A stretch of DNA of 64,000 nucleotides from DSWT01 sp035373625 (GCA_035373625.1 DAOSNS010000019.1:14051-78050); one strand, 5' to 3'. Shown: positions 15,274-24,999, counted from the stretch's first letter. Notes: generated by a model not told the origin, from the sequence alone. Made by a program: numbers and translations.

Positions 15274-16701
15274 TTAACTCTTCCCAAGAATCTCGTTCGC
15301 CATCTTTCTGAACTTCGCTGCACCTTCTTCAGGAGAGATCATACCATAGAGCACCGGATCGTGGAACTCGGGATAGAAGACGTTGTTGCGGACATCGGCC
15401 CAACCGACCGGATCGGGCGGCGGCACAGGCTGGCTGTCTTTCTCAACCTGGGCCAGGTAGTCGAACATCTCGGCCTGTGGCGCGCTCAGGAAGCCACGCA
15501 TCCCTTCCTTAACATGCGAGGCAACCGGCACCCCCCGATCGGCCATAAGAATCGCGTTTGCCGGAATGGAATTGATGAAGAAGTTGATGAACATCGCGGC
15601 TTCTTCGGGATGCTTGACGTCACGGGTGAGGGAGAAGAACATCGAAGGTTTGACATAGACGGCGGGCAGGTCGCCAGAACGTGGAATGGGTACCAGCTTG
15701 AATTTACGGCTTGCGCCGGCAGTGTTCCATGTGGTCACGATGAAGTTGCTCCAGCTAAAACCCATTGCACATTGCTTGGTGATCATAGGGCTTTGTTCAA
15801 CGGTCTCACCCTGGCGTGCGGTCGCATCCTCGAGTGTTTGAACCGCATCTTTCTTGTACAGGCGTAGGATCATATTGAGTTGATCAATGGCCGGCTGGTC
15901 GTCCTCATAGCCGAGTGACTTGCCGTCTTCGGCGAATACCCATTCACCTTTAGACATATACACTTGCTTCCACATATGGTCGTGGAACAGTGAGTTCCCG
16001 GCGTAACCCCAGATCCCCAGCTTCTCCTTGATGGTATAGCATGTTTCCTCAAAATCGGACCAGGTCCAATTGGGAGCCGGCAACGGGATACCGGCTTCTT
16101 CGAAGAGATCAACGGCAATATCCATATCCAAAGAGTTTGTGCCCAGGCTGACGCCGTACAGCTTGCCGTTCACCCGACCACCAGCCAACGTGTTGTCGGC
16201 AACATTCGAGAAGTCGAGGGTGCCTGATTCCACAAACGCATCCAGGGGAGTCAGCAGGCCGTTTGCCACCCAGGCGCGGATGCGCTCGTAGTCGTGCTGC
16301 ATGATGTCGGGGAGATTGCCACCGGCCGCCTGCGTCCCCATTTTGGTCCAGTGATCATCCCAACCGGCAAATTCGTAGAGCATGGTGATGTGTGGGTACA
16401 TATCCTGGAACATCTGGATGACCGCGATAGTCTTTGTGGCGCGTGCATCACCGCCCCACCAGGCGATACGCAGTTCCACAGGTTCCTTAGGCGGGGGAGT
16501 CACCATCACTTCGACTTTTTTCTCGACTTCGACCGTTTTCTCGACGACCTTTTCGACCTCGACTGTCTTTTCGACTAATTTTTCGACTGTCTCTTTGATG
16601 ACTTGAGGGGTTGGGGTTGCGCATCCGACCAGGGCCGTTCCCGCCGTAGCCAGCATGCCTAGACGTAGAAAATCACGCCGACTGTACTTTTTGTGAGCCA
16701 T
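15274..16701 (-). CDS. Sugar ABC transporter substrate-binding lipoprotein (system 2, Tat-type signal)
   Basis: 475 aa family-1 sugar-binding protein. N-terminus has a twin-arginine motif SRRDFLRLG (residues 7-15) and a lipobox LVGC (Cys27), so export via Tat and lipidation are predicted, unlike the Sec-type signal of system 1. A Val/Glu/Lys stalk follows (about 35-68), then VELRIAWWGGDARATKTIAVIQ. GGAGGAAC precedes ATG 16701. First gene of the operon with the two permeases downstream. The paralogue at 8248-9678 shares the WWG-DAR opening and the overall length. Confidence 0.92.
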   Translation of the reverse strand: MAHKKYSRRDFLRLGMLATAGTALVGCATPTPQVIKETVEKLVEKTVEVEKVVEKTVEVEKKVEVMVTPPPKEPVELRIAWWGGDARATKTIAVIQMFQDMYPHITMLYEFAGWDDHWTKMGTQAAGGNLPDIMQHDYERIRAWVANGLLTPLDAFVESGTLDFSNVADNTLAGGRVNGKLYGVSLGTNSLDMDIAVDLFEEAGIPLPAPNWTWSDFEETCYTIKEKLGIWGYAGNSLFHDHMWKQVYMSKGEWVFAEDGKSLGYEDDQPAIDQLNMILRLYKKDAVQTLEDATARQGETVEQSPMITKQCAMGFSWSNFIVTTWNTAGASRKFKLVPIPRSGDLPAVYVKPSMFFSLTRDVKHPEEAAMFINFFINSIPANAILMADRGVPVASHVKEGMRGFLSAPQAEMFDYLAQVEKDSQPVPPPDPVGWADVRNNVFYPEFHDPVLYGMISPEEGAAKFRKMANEILGKS

Positions 16702-16972
16702 TTTGTTCCTCCTTCAGCATGGATTTTTTACATAAGACTGAATGTTTTGTCGAAACTACAAATGCAACTGTGTTAGCTCTTTCTTGCAAAACACCTCCTC
16801 AAACTAAACTCACTGAAGAACCACCCGTATGGGGAGTATTTCAAGGATTGAGTATTTGCTTTCCTGCCCGGTCTGTGACATAATTGGGGCATAAGTATAC
16901 ATTTTCATTCTAGCAGAAATCAACACATAGCGGGTTCAAATCGTCTCATTTCAGTCTCAGGTTAGTCTCAAA
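16702..16972. promoter_or_regulatory. Divergent promoter region
   Basis: 271 bp between the divergent binding-protein 2 gene and the receiver-domain gene. AT-rich around 16730-16800 and 16880-16925. No clear sigma70 pair, operator or structured RNA was recognised. Confidence 0.4.
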
Positions 16973-18142
16973 GTGAACGATCAAGATACATTCTGTCAAC
17001 AGATCCGGGATGCGCTGCATCACCTGTACGACTATCCCTACCTTCAGAACCACCCTCTGGCGCTGCGTTATTGGCCTGAGAAGCGGCACGGCGGGGCCAT
17101 TCGGGCGCAGCGTTTGAGCCGTTGGCTTCTTGAGGGAATCGAAGCGCTCAATCCGCCCGGTGAGACCGTGACGGATGCTTCGCGGGTGCGGTATTACAAC
17201 CTCTTGGTATCTCGTTTTGTGGAAGAGCACTCTCTGACCGAAATTTTACGCGAATTTGGCTATAGCCGCAGTCAGTTCTTTCGCGAACAACAGAAGGCGA
17301 TTACCATGCTGGCGGCGCATCTATGGAGCGAGTTTGCGCAATCCGTCCCGCCCCCGACGCATGAGTTGCTGAATTCTGAGGTGGAGCGTGTGCTGGTGCA
17401 ACGTGAGTCCATAAATCCCGCCGAAGTGGTGCAGGGGGTGTTGGGCCTTGTCAAGTCACTGGCGGCCCAACATGCGGTCACCTTGTGCTGTGAGATGGAT
17501 CGCAGCCTCCCCCTCGTCTACGGTAGCCGCACGTTGTTGCGGCAGGTGCTCCTTAAAGGGTTGAGCGATCTCATCTCGCGGTGCGATGTCCGCGAGATTT
17601 GTATCCGTATGCGTGTTGAAGGACAACGCCTGGTGACCGAACTGATCACGCTGACCGACCGCGATGGGCTGATCTTGCGTGAGCTGGACCTTGAACCGGT
17701 GCAACATCTGGTCACGATGATGGGCGGCCGTTGGCGCAGCGTGCATAGTGACGCCACAAAGACGGTGTACGGCTTCGATTTTCCGGTGGATAGCGAAAAA
17801 ATTCTGCTGGTGATCGAAGATAATGAGGGGATTATCCGGGTTTTCGAGGGATATCTGGCCGGCTCTGGCTATCTGGTCATCGGGGCGACGACCGGCGAGG
17901 ATGCGCTTCGGCTGGCCCGCGAAGTGCTCCCAACGGCGATCACTCTCGACATCATGATACCTAACCAGGATGGATGGGAAATCTTACAGGCGCTCAAGAG
18001 CGATCCACTCACCCAATCCATCCCCGTGGTGATTTGCTCCATTCTGGAAGACCCTGAACTGGCCTACTCGCTTGGCGCGGCGGCCTATTTGCAGAAACCC
18101 ATCTCTCAGGCTGCCATCCTGCGAGTTCTGGAAGCGTTATAA
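16973..18142 (+). CDS. Response regulator-like protein with C-terminal receiver domain
   Basis: 389 aa from GTG 16973. N-terminal about 110 residues are helical and include a putative helix-turn-helix (LTEILREFGYSRSQFFREQQKAI). The middle (about 135-275) resembles a degenerate histidine-kinase ATPase-like domain without clear N or G boxes. The C-terminal receiver (about 282-389) has acidic residues in VIEDNEG, phospho-acceptor Asp326 in TLDIMIPNQDGW and the Lys in LQKPIS. A DNA-binding output at the N-terminus is inferred. Convergent with the hybrid kinase gene, whose last 6 bp overlap; the two may form one signalling pair. Confidence 0.75.
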   Translation: MNDQDTFCQQIRDALHHLYDYPYLQNHPLALRYWPEKRHGGAIRAQRLSRWLLEGIEALNPPGETVTDASRVRYYNLLVSRFVEEHSLTEILREFGYSRSQFFREQQKAITMLAAHLWSEFAQSVPPPTHELLNSEVERVLVQRESINPAEVVQGVLGLVKSLAAQHAVTLCCEMDRSLPLVYGSRTLLRQVLLKGLSDLISRCDVREICIRMRVEGQRLVTELITLTDRDGLILRELDLEPVQHLVTMMGGRWRSVHSDATKTVYGFDFPVDSEKILLVIEDNEGIIRVFEGYLAGSGYLVIGATTGEDALRLAREVLPTAITLDIMIPNQDGWEILQALKSDPLTQSIPVVICSILEDPELAYSLGAAAYLQKPISQAAILRVLEAL

Positions 18143-20323
18143 GCGGGTGGTAGCCTCAAGGATGTGCCGCAGATAGGTGAGGCTCTCGGCATTGGTGAAG
18201 CCGGCCTCGGACTGTACGCTGAGTAGCTTGTGCCCCACCTGACGCTCTTCTTCTGGGGTATGCTCTTGTGCGGTGATCACTACCACCGGTACGTCACGTA
18301 GCGTTGGATCGGCACGCATTTCTGCCAGCATCGCGCGCCCATCCATCTTCGGCATGACCAGATCCAGCAAGAGAATATCCGGACGCCGCGTGCGCATCTC
18401 GCGCAAGCCTTCGATACCGTTGCTTGCGCATGTCACCTCATACTCCCGTGCCGATGTTTCGAGCATTCGTGTGATTAACCGTGCTATCTGTGGATCATCG
18501 TCCACGACAAGCACGCGGTATGTGGAATCTCCTGAACGTTCCAGCACATTCATCAACGCTTCGCGTCCGATCGGCTTGACCAGGTAATCCAACACTCCCA
18601 ACATCTGCCCTATGTGTTTTTTCCCTACCAGCGGGCACATAATGACCGGGATGGTGGTGTGGATGAGTTGCCGGCGCGCTTCTTTTGCTTGTTGGCCTGC
18701 GTGCTCGTGCACTGCATTGACCACCACGGCCTGCGGGTGCAATTCCTGCGCCAGTTGAGAAATTTTCGCCGTGTCGCCGACTGGCATGATCTGATAGGTT
18801 TCCAACGCGCGTTCAAGCATGGCCCGGATCGCCGGATCCTGGTCAAGGAGCAATAGGGTGCGCCCCCGACTGGTCGGAGGTTGGGCAGGGAGCCAGTTTC
18901 GCTGCAACTGGCTGGTCTTGATCTGCTCGGCGCCCACGACCGGCAGGGTGAAGTGAAATTTGCTTCCATGGCCGGGGATGCCATCACTTTCCAGCCAGAT
19001 ACGCCCGCCATGCATCTCGATGAAGCGTCGGCAGATCGCCAATCCCAACCCGCATCCGCTTTGCCCTTTGGCAACCAACCCTTCGACCTGATAGAACTCT
19101 TTGAACATGTCCTCCTGTTCGCTTGGGGGAATGCCGACCCCGGTATCCGCGACGGTGACGGTGATGTAATCCCCCTCGTGAACGGCGCGCACAGTGATGC
19201 TGCCACGTTCGGTGTAGCGCTGCGCGTTGTTGAGAAGGTTGAGGAGCACTTGTTGAATGCGATCCCGGTCAATCAGAACCGGCGGCAGGTCGGGAGGCAG
19301 CTCGGCGTTGAGCAGGATGCCTTTTTCACGCACGAAGGGGCGGATCATATTAAGGACGTTGGTGACAATATCGTGCAATTCCGCCGGTTTGAATTCGACC
19401 CGCATGCGTCCAGCTTCGATCTGCGCCATATCGAGCACATCGTCAATCAGCCGCAGCAGATGCTTGCTGCTGCGGTAGATTTCGCGCACATCACGGCGCA
19501 GTTCCGGCGGTAGCGCCGTGTCGCTGTAACGTTCTGGCGAGAAATACATGATTTCGCTGAGCGCCGTGAGTACATTGAGCGGGGTACGCATTTCGTGACT
19601 GACGATGGCGACGAAGCGTTGTTTGTTGAGGCTGGCTTCTTCGGCCACTTCGCGTGCCCGTGCCAGATCGTAATTGGCATATTCGAGCCGCTGGTATGCC
19701 TCGGTCAATGCCTTCAAGGTACGGGCCAGTTCCCCACGGTGTGCCCGTGCTTCTTCCTCATTACGCTGCGCTGCCATAGCGCGGTCTAAAGCCCATGAAA
19801 GCGCTGTGTAGAGATTGCGCACGCCCATTGAGGACAGCATCCCCACGGCGCACACCACCAGGATTGGCATGATAACTTGGGGATCGAAAGGGACACATTG
19901 CCAGTGATGTACACCGGTCCAGATAATCACCAGACAACTCAACGCGGCGACGCCGATCACCGTGCGTATGCCAAACAGTACACCGGTCAGGCTAACGACC
20001 ACGGCCAGCAGGTAAGCTGCTGTCGTCATCTCCAGTCGCCACATCAGGAAGATGATGGTTGCGGTCATACCGAGGATGGCCACCGCCGCTGCCAGCGAGA
20101 GATAGCGCTTGCGGAGCAGCAAAGCCGCAATTAACCCCACGCCGAGGGGCAGCGGCGCCCAGGCAATCGCGCCCAGGTATCCCCTCACGTATAGGTTGGC
20201 CGGTTGGAAGAGAACCAGACACCAGAGATACCCGAAAATCGCCGCGCCGATCAACACCGTGCGCAGGGATTCCTGGCGCAGCTCGATTAAATCGCCGGTG
20301 GTCACATGTTTAGCGACTTGCAC
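18137..20323 (-). CDS. Membrane hybrid histidine kinase with two receiver domains
   Basis: 728 aa. About six hydrophobic segments at residues 20-175, a coiled-coil linker (about 180-235), HisKA with His243 in IVSHEMRTPLN, HATPase with NLLNNAQRY, DTGVGIPP and GCGLGLAICRRF, then two receivers. The first (about 485-600) has LLLLDQDP but reads VVVNAVHE where the phospho-Asp should be, so it is probably not phosphorylated. The second (about 605-715) is intact: VLVVDDDP, Asp654 in LLLDLVMPKMDG. Start GTG 20323 with AGGAG upstream. The 3' end overlaps the convergent regulator gene by 6 bp. The signal sensed is unknown. Confidence 0.9.
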   Translation of the reverse strand: MQVAKHVTTGDLIELRQESLRTVLIGAAIFGYLWCLVLFQPANLYVRGYLGAIAWAPLPLGVGLIAALLLRKRYLSLAAAVAILGMTATIIFLMWRLEMTTAAYLLAVVVSLTGVLFGIRTVIGVAALSCLVIIWTGVHHWQCVPFDPQVIMPILVVCAVGMLSSMGVRNLYTALSWALDRAMAAQRNEEEARAHRGELARTLKALTEAYQRLEYANYDLARAREVAEEASLNKQRFVAIVSHEMRTPLNVLTALSEIMYFSPERYSDTALPPELRRDVREIYRSSKHLLRLIDDVLDMAQIEAGRMRVEFKPAELHDIVTNVLNMIRPFVREKGILLNAELPPDLPPVLIDRDRIQQVLLNLLNNAQRYTERGSITVRAVHEGDYITVTVADTGVGIPPSEQEDMFKEFYQVEGLVAKGQSGCGLGLAICRRFIEMHGGRIWLESDGIPGHGSKFHFTLPVVGAEQIKTSQLQRNWLPAQPPTSRGRTLLLLDQDPAIRAMLERALETYQIMPVGDTAKISQLAQELHPQAVVVNAVHEHAGQQAKEARRQLIHTTIPVIMCPLVGKKHIGQMLGVLDYLVKPIGREALMNVLERSGDSTYRVLVVDDDPQIARLITRMLETSAREYEVTCASNGIEGLREMRTRRPDILLLDLVMPKMDGRAMLAEMRADPTLRDVPVVVITAQEHTPEEERQVGHKLLSVQSEAGFTNAESLTYLRHILEATTRL

Positions 20324-20387
20324 TCTTGTCTCCTAATAGAAATAAACTGCCGATCTTGCGAACCTACACGAACTTTTTTGATAGCTT

Positions 20388-21791
20388 TTACCCCGCTGCA
20401 CCTCCAACCGTTTCACGGATGCGCTGCGCCAGAGCCGACGCCCGTTGCGGCGCGTCACCGATGTAGTCGCAGGCGTCGAGGCTGGCACGGATGGTCGTGG
20501 CATCGAGGTACGCCAACAAGCGTTGATCCGTCGCCAGCAGTTCCGCCAGCGGGTTCGGCTCCCCGGCTTCGACGGCGGCCCACGCCTGCATGGCCCCGTC
20601 GCGCAGGATTTCGTGCATCGCCTGACGATCCGCTCCGGCTTTAACCAGGCGCATCAGCAGCGGTTCGATGCCCGCGAACGGCCCATAGATCGCCAGGGTA
20701 CGGGCGATGGCGGCTTCGTTGATCCGCAGGTCGCGCACCAGGCGCGTGACCGTTCCCAAAAGCTCATCCGCCGTGAGGAACGCCTCCGGCAGGATAATGC
20801 GCCGGTTGGCGGAATCATCGAGGGTGCGCTCCAGCAGTGAGTGGGCGGCATCGTCCCAGGCCACGCGCGATAATTGTGCCAGATAGCGCGCCAGGCTGTT
20901 CACGTTCTCGGCGCGGATGGGATTGCGCTTGAACGGCATCGCCGATGAGCCGACCTGTTGGCTGCCGAACGGTTCGGCCCACTCGCCGATGGTCGGGTTT
21001 TGCAGGACGCGCAGGTCAAAGGCAAAGCGATAGAGCGTGCTTCCCAGACCTGTGAGCGCCGTCAGCACGGCCCAATCCTGGCGGCGGGGATAAGTCTGGT
21101 TGGCGACCGGCCATGCGGGCAAACCCAGTTCGGCCATCACCTCGGCCTCAAAGGTCGCGGCGTCGGTCTGCCCCTCCAGAAGCAACTGATACGAGGCCGA
21201 GGTGCCTACCGCGCCTTTGAACCCTTTGCCGCGCCATTCTGCCCGCACGCGCACCAGGTCGGCGCGGTCGGCGAGCAGGTCTTGAGCGTAGGCGGCGAGC
21301 CGATAGCCCACCGTTGTCGGTTCGGCGGGTTGGAGGTGCGTGAAGCCCATACAGGGAAGTGCGGCCCGCTGTTCGATCTGCGCCGCGAAAACCAGCAGCA
21401 GCGCATCCAGCCTGGAGATCAGCAAATCAAGCGCGTCGCGGACTTGCAGCGCCGTGGCGTTGTCGCGCACGTCCATTGAAGTCGCCCCCAGGTGGATGAT
21501 ACCGCCGCCTATCGGACATTGCTCGGCAAAGGCGCGGATCTCGGCCATAACATCGTGGTGGATGCGGGCCTCGATTTCCAGCGAACGGGCGAAATCCACC
21601 TCCTCGGCATGGGTTTCCAGGTCGGCGAGCTGTTCGGGCGTCACCAGCCCGTAGCGGCTTTGCACCCGCGCCAGGGCCACCCAGATGCGGCGATAAAGGC
21701 GACGGGCGTACAACTCGCTCCACAGCGCGCGCATCTCCGGCGAGCCGTAGCGCCAGGTGAATGGGGACACGTAAGGATCAGGATGGGTCAT
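20388..21791 (-). CDS. purB: Adenylosuccinate lyase
   Basis: Fumarase/aspartase-superfamily enzyme acting twice in purine synthesis (SAICAR and adenylosuccinate cleavage). 467 aa, normal length. Signature GSSAMPFKRNPIRAEN (flexible loop with the catalytic Ser), upstream HLGATSMDVRDNA and GFTHLQPAEPTTVGYR. GGAGG precedes ATG 21791. Stands alone in purine metabolism here; the ACT-domain gene lies upstream about 200 bp away in the same direction. Confidence 0.95.
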   Translation of the reverse strand: MTHPDPYVSPFTWRYGSPEMRALWSELYARRLYRRIWVALARVQSRYGLVTPEQLADLETHAEEVDFARSLEIEARIHHDVMAEIRAFAEQCPIGGGIIHLGATSMDVRDNATALQVRDALDLLISRLDALLLVFAAQIEQRAALPCMGFTHLQPAEPTTVGYRLAAYAQDLLADRADLVRVRAEWRGKGFKGAVGTSASYQLLLEGQTDAATFEAEVMAELGLPAWPVANQTYPRRQDWAVLTALTGLGSTLYRFAFDLRVLQNPTIGEWAEPFGSQQVGSSAMPFKRNPIRAENVNSLARYLAQLSRVAWDDAAHSLLERTLDDSANRRIILPEAFLTADELLGTVTRLVRDLRINEAAIARTLAIYGPFAGIEPLLMRLVKAGADRQAMHEILRDGAMQAWAAVEAGEPNPLAELLATDQRLLAYLDATTIRASLDACDYIGDAPQRASALAQRIRETVGGAAG

Positions 21792-21936
21792 CGCAAGCCT
21801 CCGTCTGTAGGAGTCAAATGGTCGTTTAGTCTGGTAGTCAGGGTAATGTGCCGTTGACCAATTGCCAGGATGAGTATAAGCGAATGGGCTGAAGAGTCAA
21901 TGAACTACGAGGTCAGGTTGAGCCATACATCACCGC

Positions 21937-21968
21937 AAGGCGCGTGAACGCGATGTTTCACGCGCCTT
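21937..21968. terminator. Hairpin downstream of the ACT-domain gene
   Basis: AAGGCGCGTGAA / TTCACGCGCCTT, 12-bp stem, 8-nt loop, about 26 bp past the ACT gene stop. No T-run follows on the minus strand, so terminator activity is only probable. Confidence 0.55.
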
Positions 21969-21993
21969 CGGTGTCGCGCTGAAGGCAGGGCGA

Positions 21994-22419
21994 CTACATT
22001 TGCTGGAGAATCTTGCAGGCCTTGTCGGCGTCCTTGTCGCTATCCAGGCCGATGTAGAGGATGAAGCGCGTGCCGATCACTGCTCCAGAGAAGCTGTGCA
22101 GATTGATGCCCGCTGCAGCGAGCTTTTCGGTGAGGAGGGCGGCGATGCCTGGAGCGTTTTCGCCCTCGACGCGAACCGAGTGAAGCGACTTGGTGACGTT
22201 GAACCCCAAGAGTGAAGCAGCCTCGATTTCCCTATCACCACGCAGCGGCGTGACAAAGACCACGCCGGTGCCGGGTTTCTCCGGGGCGCGCCTGGCGACG
22301 CAGAACTCGAGGTCCGCGCCGGCTTCGCTCAGCCCGGCGAGCACGCGAGCCAGCCCGCCCGGTTCATCAGGGATGCTTGCTGCCCACACGTTGACACGTT
22401 CGACAATTAGCTCCGTCAT
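21994..22419 (-). CDS. ACT domain protein (two ACT-like repeats)
   Basis: 141 aa. Residues about 8-70 (VWAASIPDEPGGLARVLAGLSEAGADLEFCV) and about 78-135 (HSVRVEGENAPGIAALLTEKLAAAGINLHSFSGAVIG) are two ACT-type beta-alpha-beta units, which usually bind amino acids to regulate metabolism. No catalytic domain is attached. GGAGG lies ahead of ATG 22419. The ligand and partner enzyme are unknown; similar stand-alone tandem ACT proteins are common in Chloroflexota. Confidence 0.82.
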   Translation of the reverse strand: MTELIVERVNVWAASIPDEPGGLARVLAGLSEAGADLEFCVARRAPEKPGTGVVFVTPLRGDREIEAASLLGFNVTKSLHSVRVEGENAPGIAALLTEKLAAAGINLHSFSGAVIGTRFILYIGLDSDKDADKACKILQQM

Positions 22420-22519
22420 GGCGACCTCCTTACATTCATTGAGGGGGGGACATCGTAAAACGTCCCTGGGTTGAGTCAGTGTTTACGTTTTTATTATAGC
22501 ACGGCTTTTGTGAAAATAT

Positions 22520-22557
22520 AAAAAAATTCCAGGAAGCCGATTTCTCGCTTCCTGGAA
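22520..22557 (-). terminator. Rho-independent terminator of the tRNA-Leu transcript
   Basis: Stem TTCCAGGAAGC / GCTTCCTGGAA (11 bp, 9-nt loop), followed on the minus strand by seven T. It begins about 18 bp past the tRNA 3' end. Confidence 0.88.
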
Positions 22558-22575
22558 GGCCGGTATATCAATCAG

Positions 22576-22656
22576 TGCCCCAGAGAGGATTTGAACCTCC
22601 ACGCCCGAAGGCACAGGCCCTCAACCTGCTGCGTATGCCAGTTCCGCCACTGGGGC
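22576..22656 (-). tRNA. tRNA-Leu (anticodon GAG)
   Basis: 81-nt cloverleaf read on the minus strand: acceptor GCCCCAG / CTGGGGC with discriminator A, D arm from TGGCGGAACTGG, anticodon loop TTGAGGG giving GAG, long variable arm (GTGCCTTCGGGCGTGG region) typical of class II Leu tRNA, T loop GGTTCAAATCC. The CCA end is not encoded. Decodes CUC/CUU. Confidence 0.95.
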
Positions 22657-22762
22657 ATCTTCAGTTTGATTATACGCCAAGTAGGGAAGTTGTCAAACCA
22701 GGGTTCTGTCATTGAGGATTCTTATGATTTGCCAGAGAGTCCAGGTTGACTACAATATCGGT

Positions 22763-23413
22763 ATGAAGACGTTGCGGGTTCCCATCTATCCGAGCGCCGA
22801 GGTCATCTTCCCGGGTCAGCTTTTCCCTATCTTTGCCGAGACACGGCGTGTGGATTGGCTGTTGCAGGCTTGCTGTGAGCAACGCCTGCCGCTAGGGGTG
22901 GTCTTTGTGCCGGACACGCTGGGGCATACCCTTGCCACCGTGGGGACCCTGGCTTATCTGTTAGATGAAGTTCCTCAAAAACTGTTGGAGTTCTCTAATA
23001 CCGTCGTGGTCGGTCAATACCGTTTCCAAATCCTGCAAATCCATCAAGATCAGGTCTATCTGGAAGCCACGGTTCAACTCTGGCCCTGGCTTGAGGAACC
23101 CCGTCCCGGCTGGTTGCTGATCGAGCAATTGGGCCGCTATCTGCATCGCTACGTTCAGGCGCTTTCCCGCACCTTACCGGCGGCTCTGTTGCCGGAAGTG
23201 TTGCCTCCGGGCGTGTCCACGTTGGGCGTTCTCGGCGCGGCCTTGTTGCCCTTGCCCGCAGCGGAAAAACAGCGTCTGCTGGAGACGCCGACCGCGAAAG
23301 TCCTGATCTCTGAAGTCCTGAACTATATGCGTATCTACGTGCCGCTGACCGAGCGACTGGCCAAGATGCCACCGAAAGTGCCGGCATCCCATGAGCTTGT
23401 TTCGCTCAATTGA
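22763..23413 (+). CDS. LON N-terminal (substrate-binding) domain protein
   Basis: 216 aa. Begins KTLRVPIYPSAEVIFPGQLFPIFAE, the usual opening of the Lon N-terminal domain (PF02190-like), followed by a GTLAYLL and NTVVVGQYRFQI beta region and a helical C-terminal half. No ATPase or protease domain, so it is a stand-alone LON-domain protein, probably a substrate or partner-binding factor. Possible starts are TTG 22712, ATG 22724 and ATG 22763. I choose 22763 because the domain starts there, but the ribosome site is weak at all three. Ends 43 bp before the MFS gene. Confidence 0.75.
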   Translation: MKTLRVPIYPSAEVIFPGQLFPIFAETRRVDWLLQACCEQRLPLGVVFVPDTLGHTLATVGTLAYLLDEVPQKLLEFSNTVVVGQYRFQILQIHQDQVYLEATVQLWPWLEEPRPGWLLIEQLGRYLHRYVQALSRTLPAALLPEVLPPGVSTLGVLGAALLPLPAAEKQRLLETPTAKVLISEVLNYMRIYVPLTERLAKMPPKVPASHELVSLN

Positions 23414-23456
23414 TGCTGCCGGACACGGCACCCCGACTTAAGGACTACCCGACTTC

Positions 23457-24899
23457 ATGACTAAACCCCTACGCTGGTACGACATCATCACAATCAACAT
23501 CTTCTACCTGGGCCTCACTACGCTGACGCAAACCATGGTTCCTCTGGTGCTGCCGCTGCTGGTGCAGCATTTCGTAGGAGAGTCGCAACAAGGCACTTAC
23601 TATGGACGTCTGCGCCTGTGGGCCTTGATGGCCGCCTTGTTGACACAGGCGTTGATGGGTATGCTTTCGGATCGTTCCACGCTGCGGTGGGGACGCCGCC
23701 GTCCCTTTATCCTCGTGGGGACATTGCTGGACCTGGTCGTGATCGCCGCTATTGGCTTCTCGGCACAGATGAACGGCCTGGCCGGATATACGGTTCTCTT
23801 TGTGCTGTATGTGCTTCTGCAAGGCTTTGCCAATACCGCGCAAAGCGCCCTCCAGAGCTTCATCCCTGATCTGGTGCCGGAAGAAAAACGCGGACGCTTC
23901 TCCGCTGTCAAAGCGTTGTTCGAGGTGCCCGTGCCGGTGGTGTTGGTTTCCTTCACCATCGCGCGCCTGGTCAGCGCCGGCAACTTGTGGGGCGGATTGC
24001 TGGTTTTGATGGGGGTGATGTTCATCACCATGCTGCCGGCGATGCTTGTCGCGGAAAAACCGTTGGATGTGGCCCCACCGCCTCTGGACTGGCGGCCTTT
24101 CCTGCGGTTATTGCTGATGACCGGTCTGTTCACGGCGACGATTCTGCTTATGGGTGAGGGGGTGACCCTGGCCGGACGCTGGTTGAGTGGCATTGAATCC
24201 CCTGCTGTGCTGTGTGGGGTGATGGGGACGGTCGGCTTTGCCGCGATGGCCGTGGCGATTGTGGTGGGTGTCGAAAGCGGCTTTCGCGTTTCCATCGGAA
24301 CGGAAAAGAGCCGCGCCATTGCTCCGTTCGTTTGGTGGGTGATCAGCCGCCTGGCTTTCCTGGTCAGTGTGACGAATCTGGCCGGCTTTACCCTGTATTT
24401 TCTCCAGGCGCGTCTCGGCTTCACGCGCGAGTCGGCGGCCGGCCCGACCAGCCGGATGATGATGCTGGTGGGTGTCTTCATTCTGATCGCGGCGTTGCCT
24501 GCCGGCTGGCTGGCCGATAGGGTGGGGCGGAAGAAGGTTGTTGCGTGGAGCGGCATCGTTGCGGCAGTGGGGACGGCGATCACACTGTTCGCCACCGATC
24601 TCACGATGGTGTTTATCGGTGCCTGTATCATCGGCGCGGCTACGGGTGTCTTTTATACCGCGAGTTGGGCGCTGGGAACCAGCCTTGTGCCGGAAGGAGA
24701 AGCCGGACGCTATCTGGGGATTTCCAATCTGGCGGGGGCGGGGGCCGGAGCGGTGGGGGCGTACATCGGCGGGCCGGTGGCGGATTTCTTCACGCGCGCT
24801 ATGCCGGACATCCCCGGCCTGGGTTACGTTTTGGTCTTCGCCATTTACGGACTGCTGTTTGTGCTCTCGGTAGTGACACTCGCCAAAGTCAAAGAATGA
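23457..24899 (+). CDS. MFS transporter
   Basis: 480 aa with about 12 hydrophobic segments. The loop between segments 2 and 3 reads SDRSTLRWGRRRPFILVGT, the MFS signature in the form seen in GPH/sucrose-type carriers, and ADRVGRKKVV marks the second half. A sugar or glycoside cation symporter is possible but not shown. Start ATG 23457; the gap from the LON-domain gene is 43 bp, so the two may be co-transcribed. Followed by a strong terminator-like hairpin. Confidence 0.88.
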   Translation: MTKPLRWYDIITINIFYLGLTTLTQTMVPLVLPLLVQHFVGESQQGTYYGRLRLWALMAALLTQALMGMLSDRSTLRWGRRRPFILVGTLLDLVVIAAIGFSAQMNGLAGYTVLFVLYVLLQGFANTAQSALQSFIPDLVPEEKRGRFSAVKALFEVPVPVVLVSFTIARLVSAGNLWGGLLVLMGVMFITMLPAMLVAEKPLDVAPPPLDWRPFLRLLLMTGLFTATILLMGEGVTLAGRWLSGIESPAVLCGVMGTVGFAAMAVAIVVGVESGFRVSIGTEKSRAIAPFVWWVISRLAFLVSVTNLAGFTLYFLQARLGFTRESAAGPTSRMMMLVGVFILIAALPAGWLADRVGRKKVVAWSGIVAAVGTAITLFATDLTMVFIGACIIGAATGVFYTASWALGTSLVPEGEAGRYLGISNLAGAGAGAVGAYIGGPVADFFTRAMPDIPGLGYVLVFAIYGLLFVLSVVTLAKVKE

Positions 24900-24906
24900 G
24901 TCCCTT

Positions 24907-24971
24907 AACCGCGAATCACGCCGGCCTCCACAACTGTTCATAGTTAGTGAAGATCGGCGTGATTCGCGGTT
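24907..24971. terminator. Strong hairpin terminator between convergent MFS and ATPase genes
   Basis: 17-bp perfect arms AACCGCGAATCACGCCG / CGGCGTGATTCGCGGTT with a 31-nt loop, followed on the plus strand by ATTTTT. Placed between convergent genes and probably serving the MFS side. The CGCGAATCACGCCG wording suggests a REP-like origin. Confidence 0.75.
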
Positions 24972-24999
24972 ATTTTTCAGACTACAGTGGTTTAGTTCT

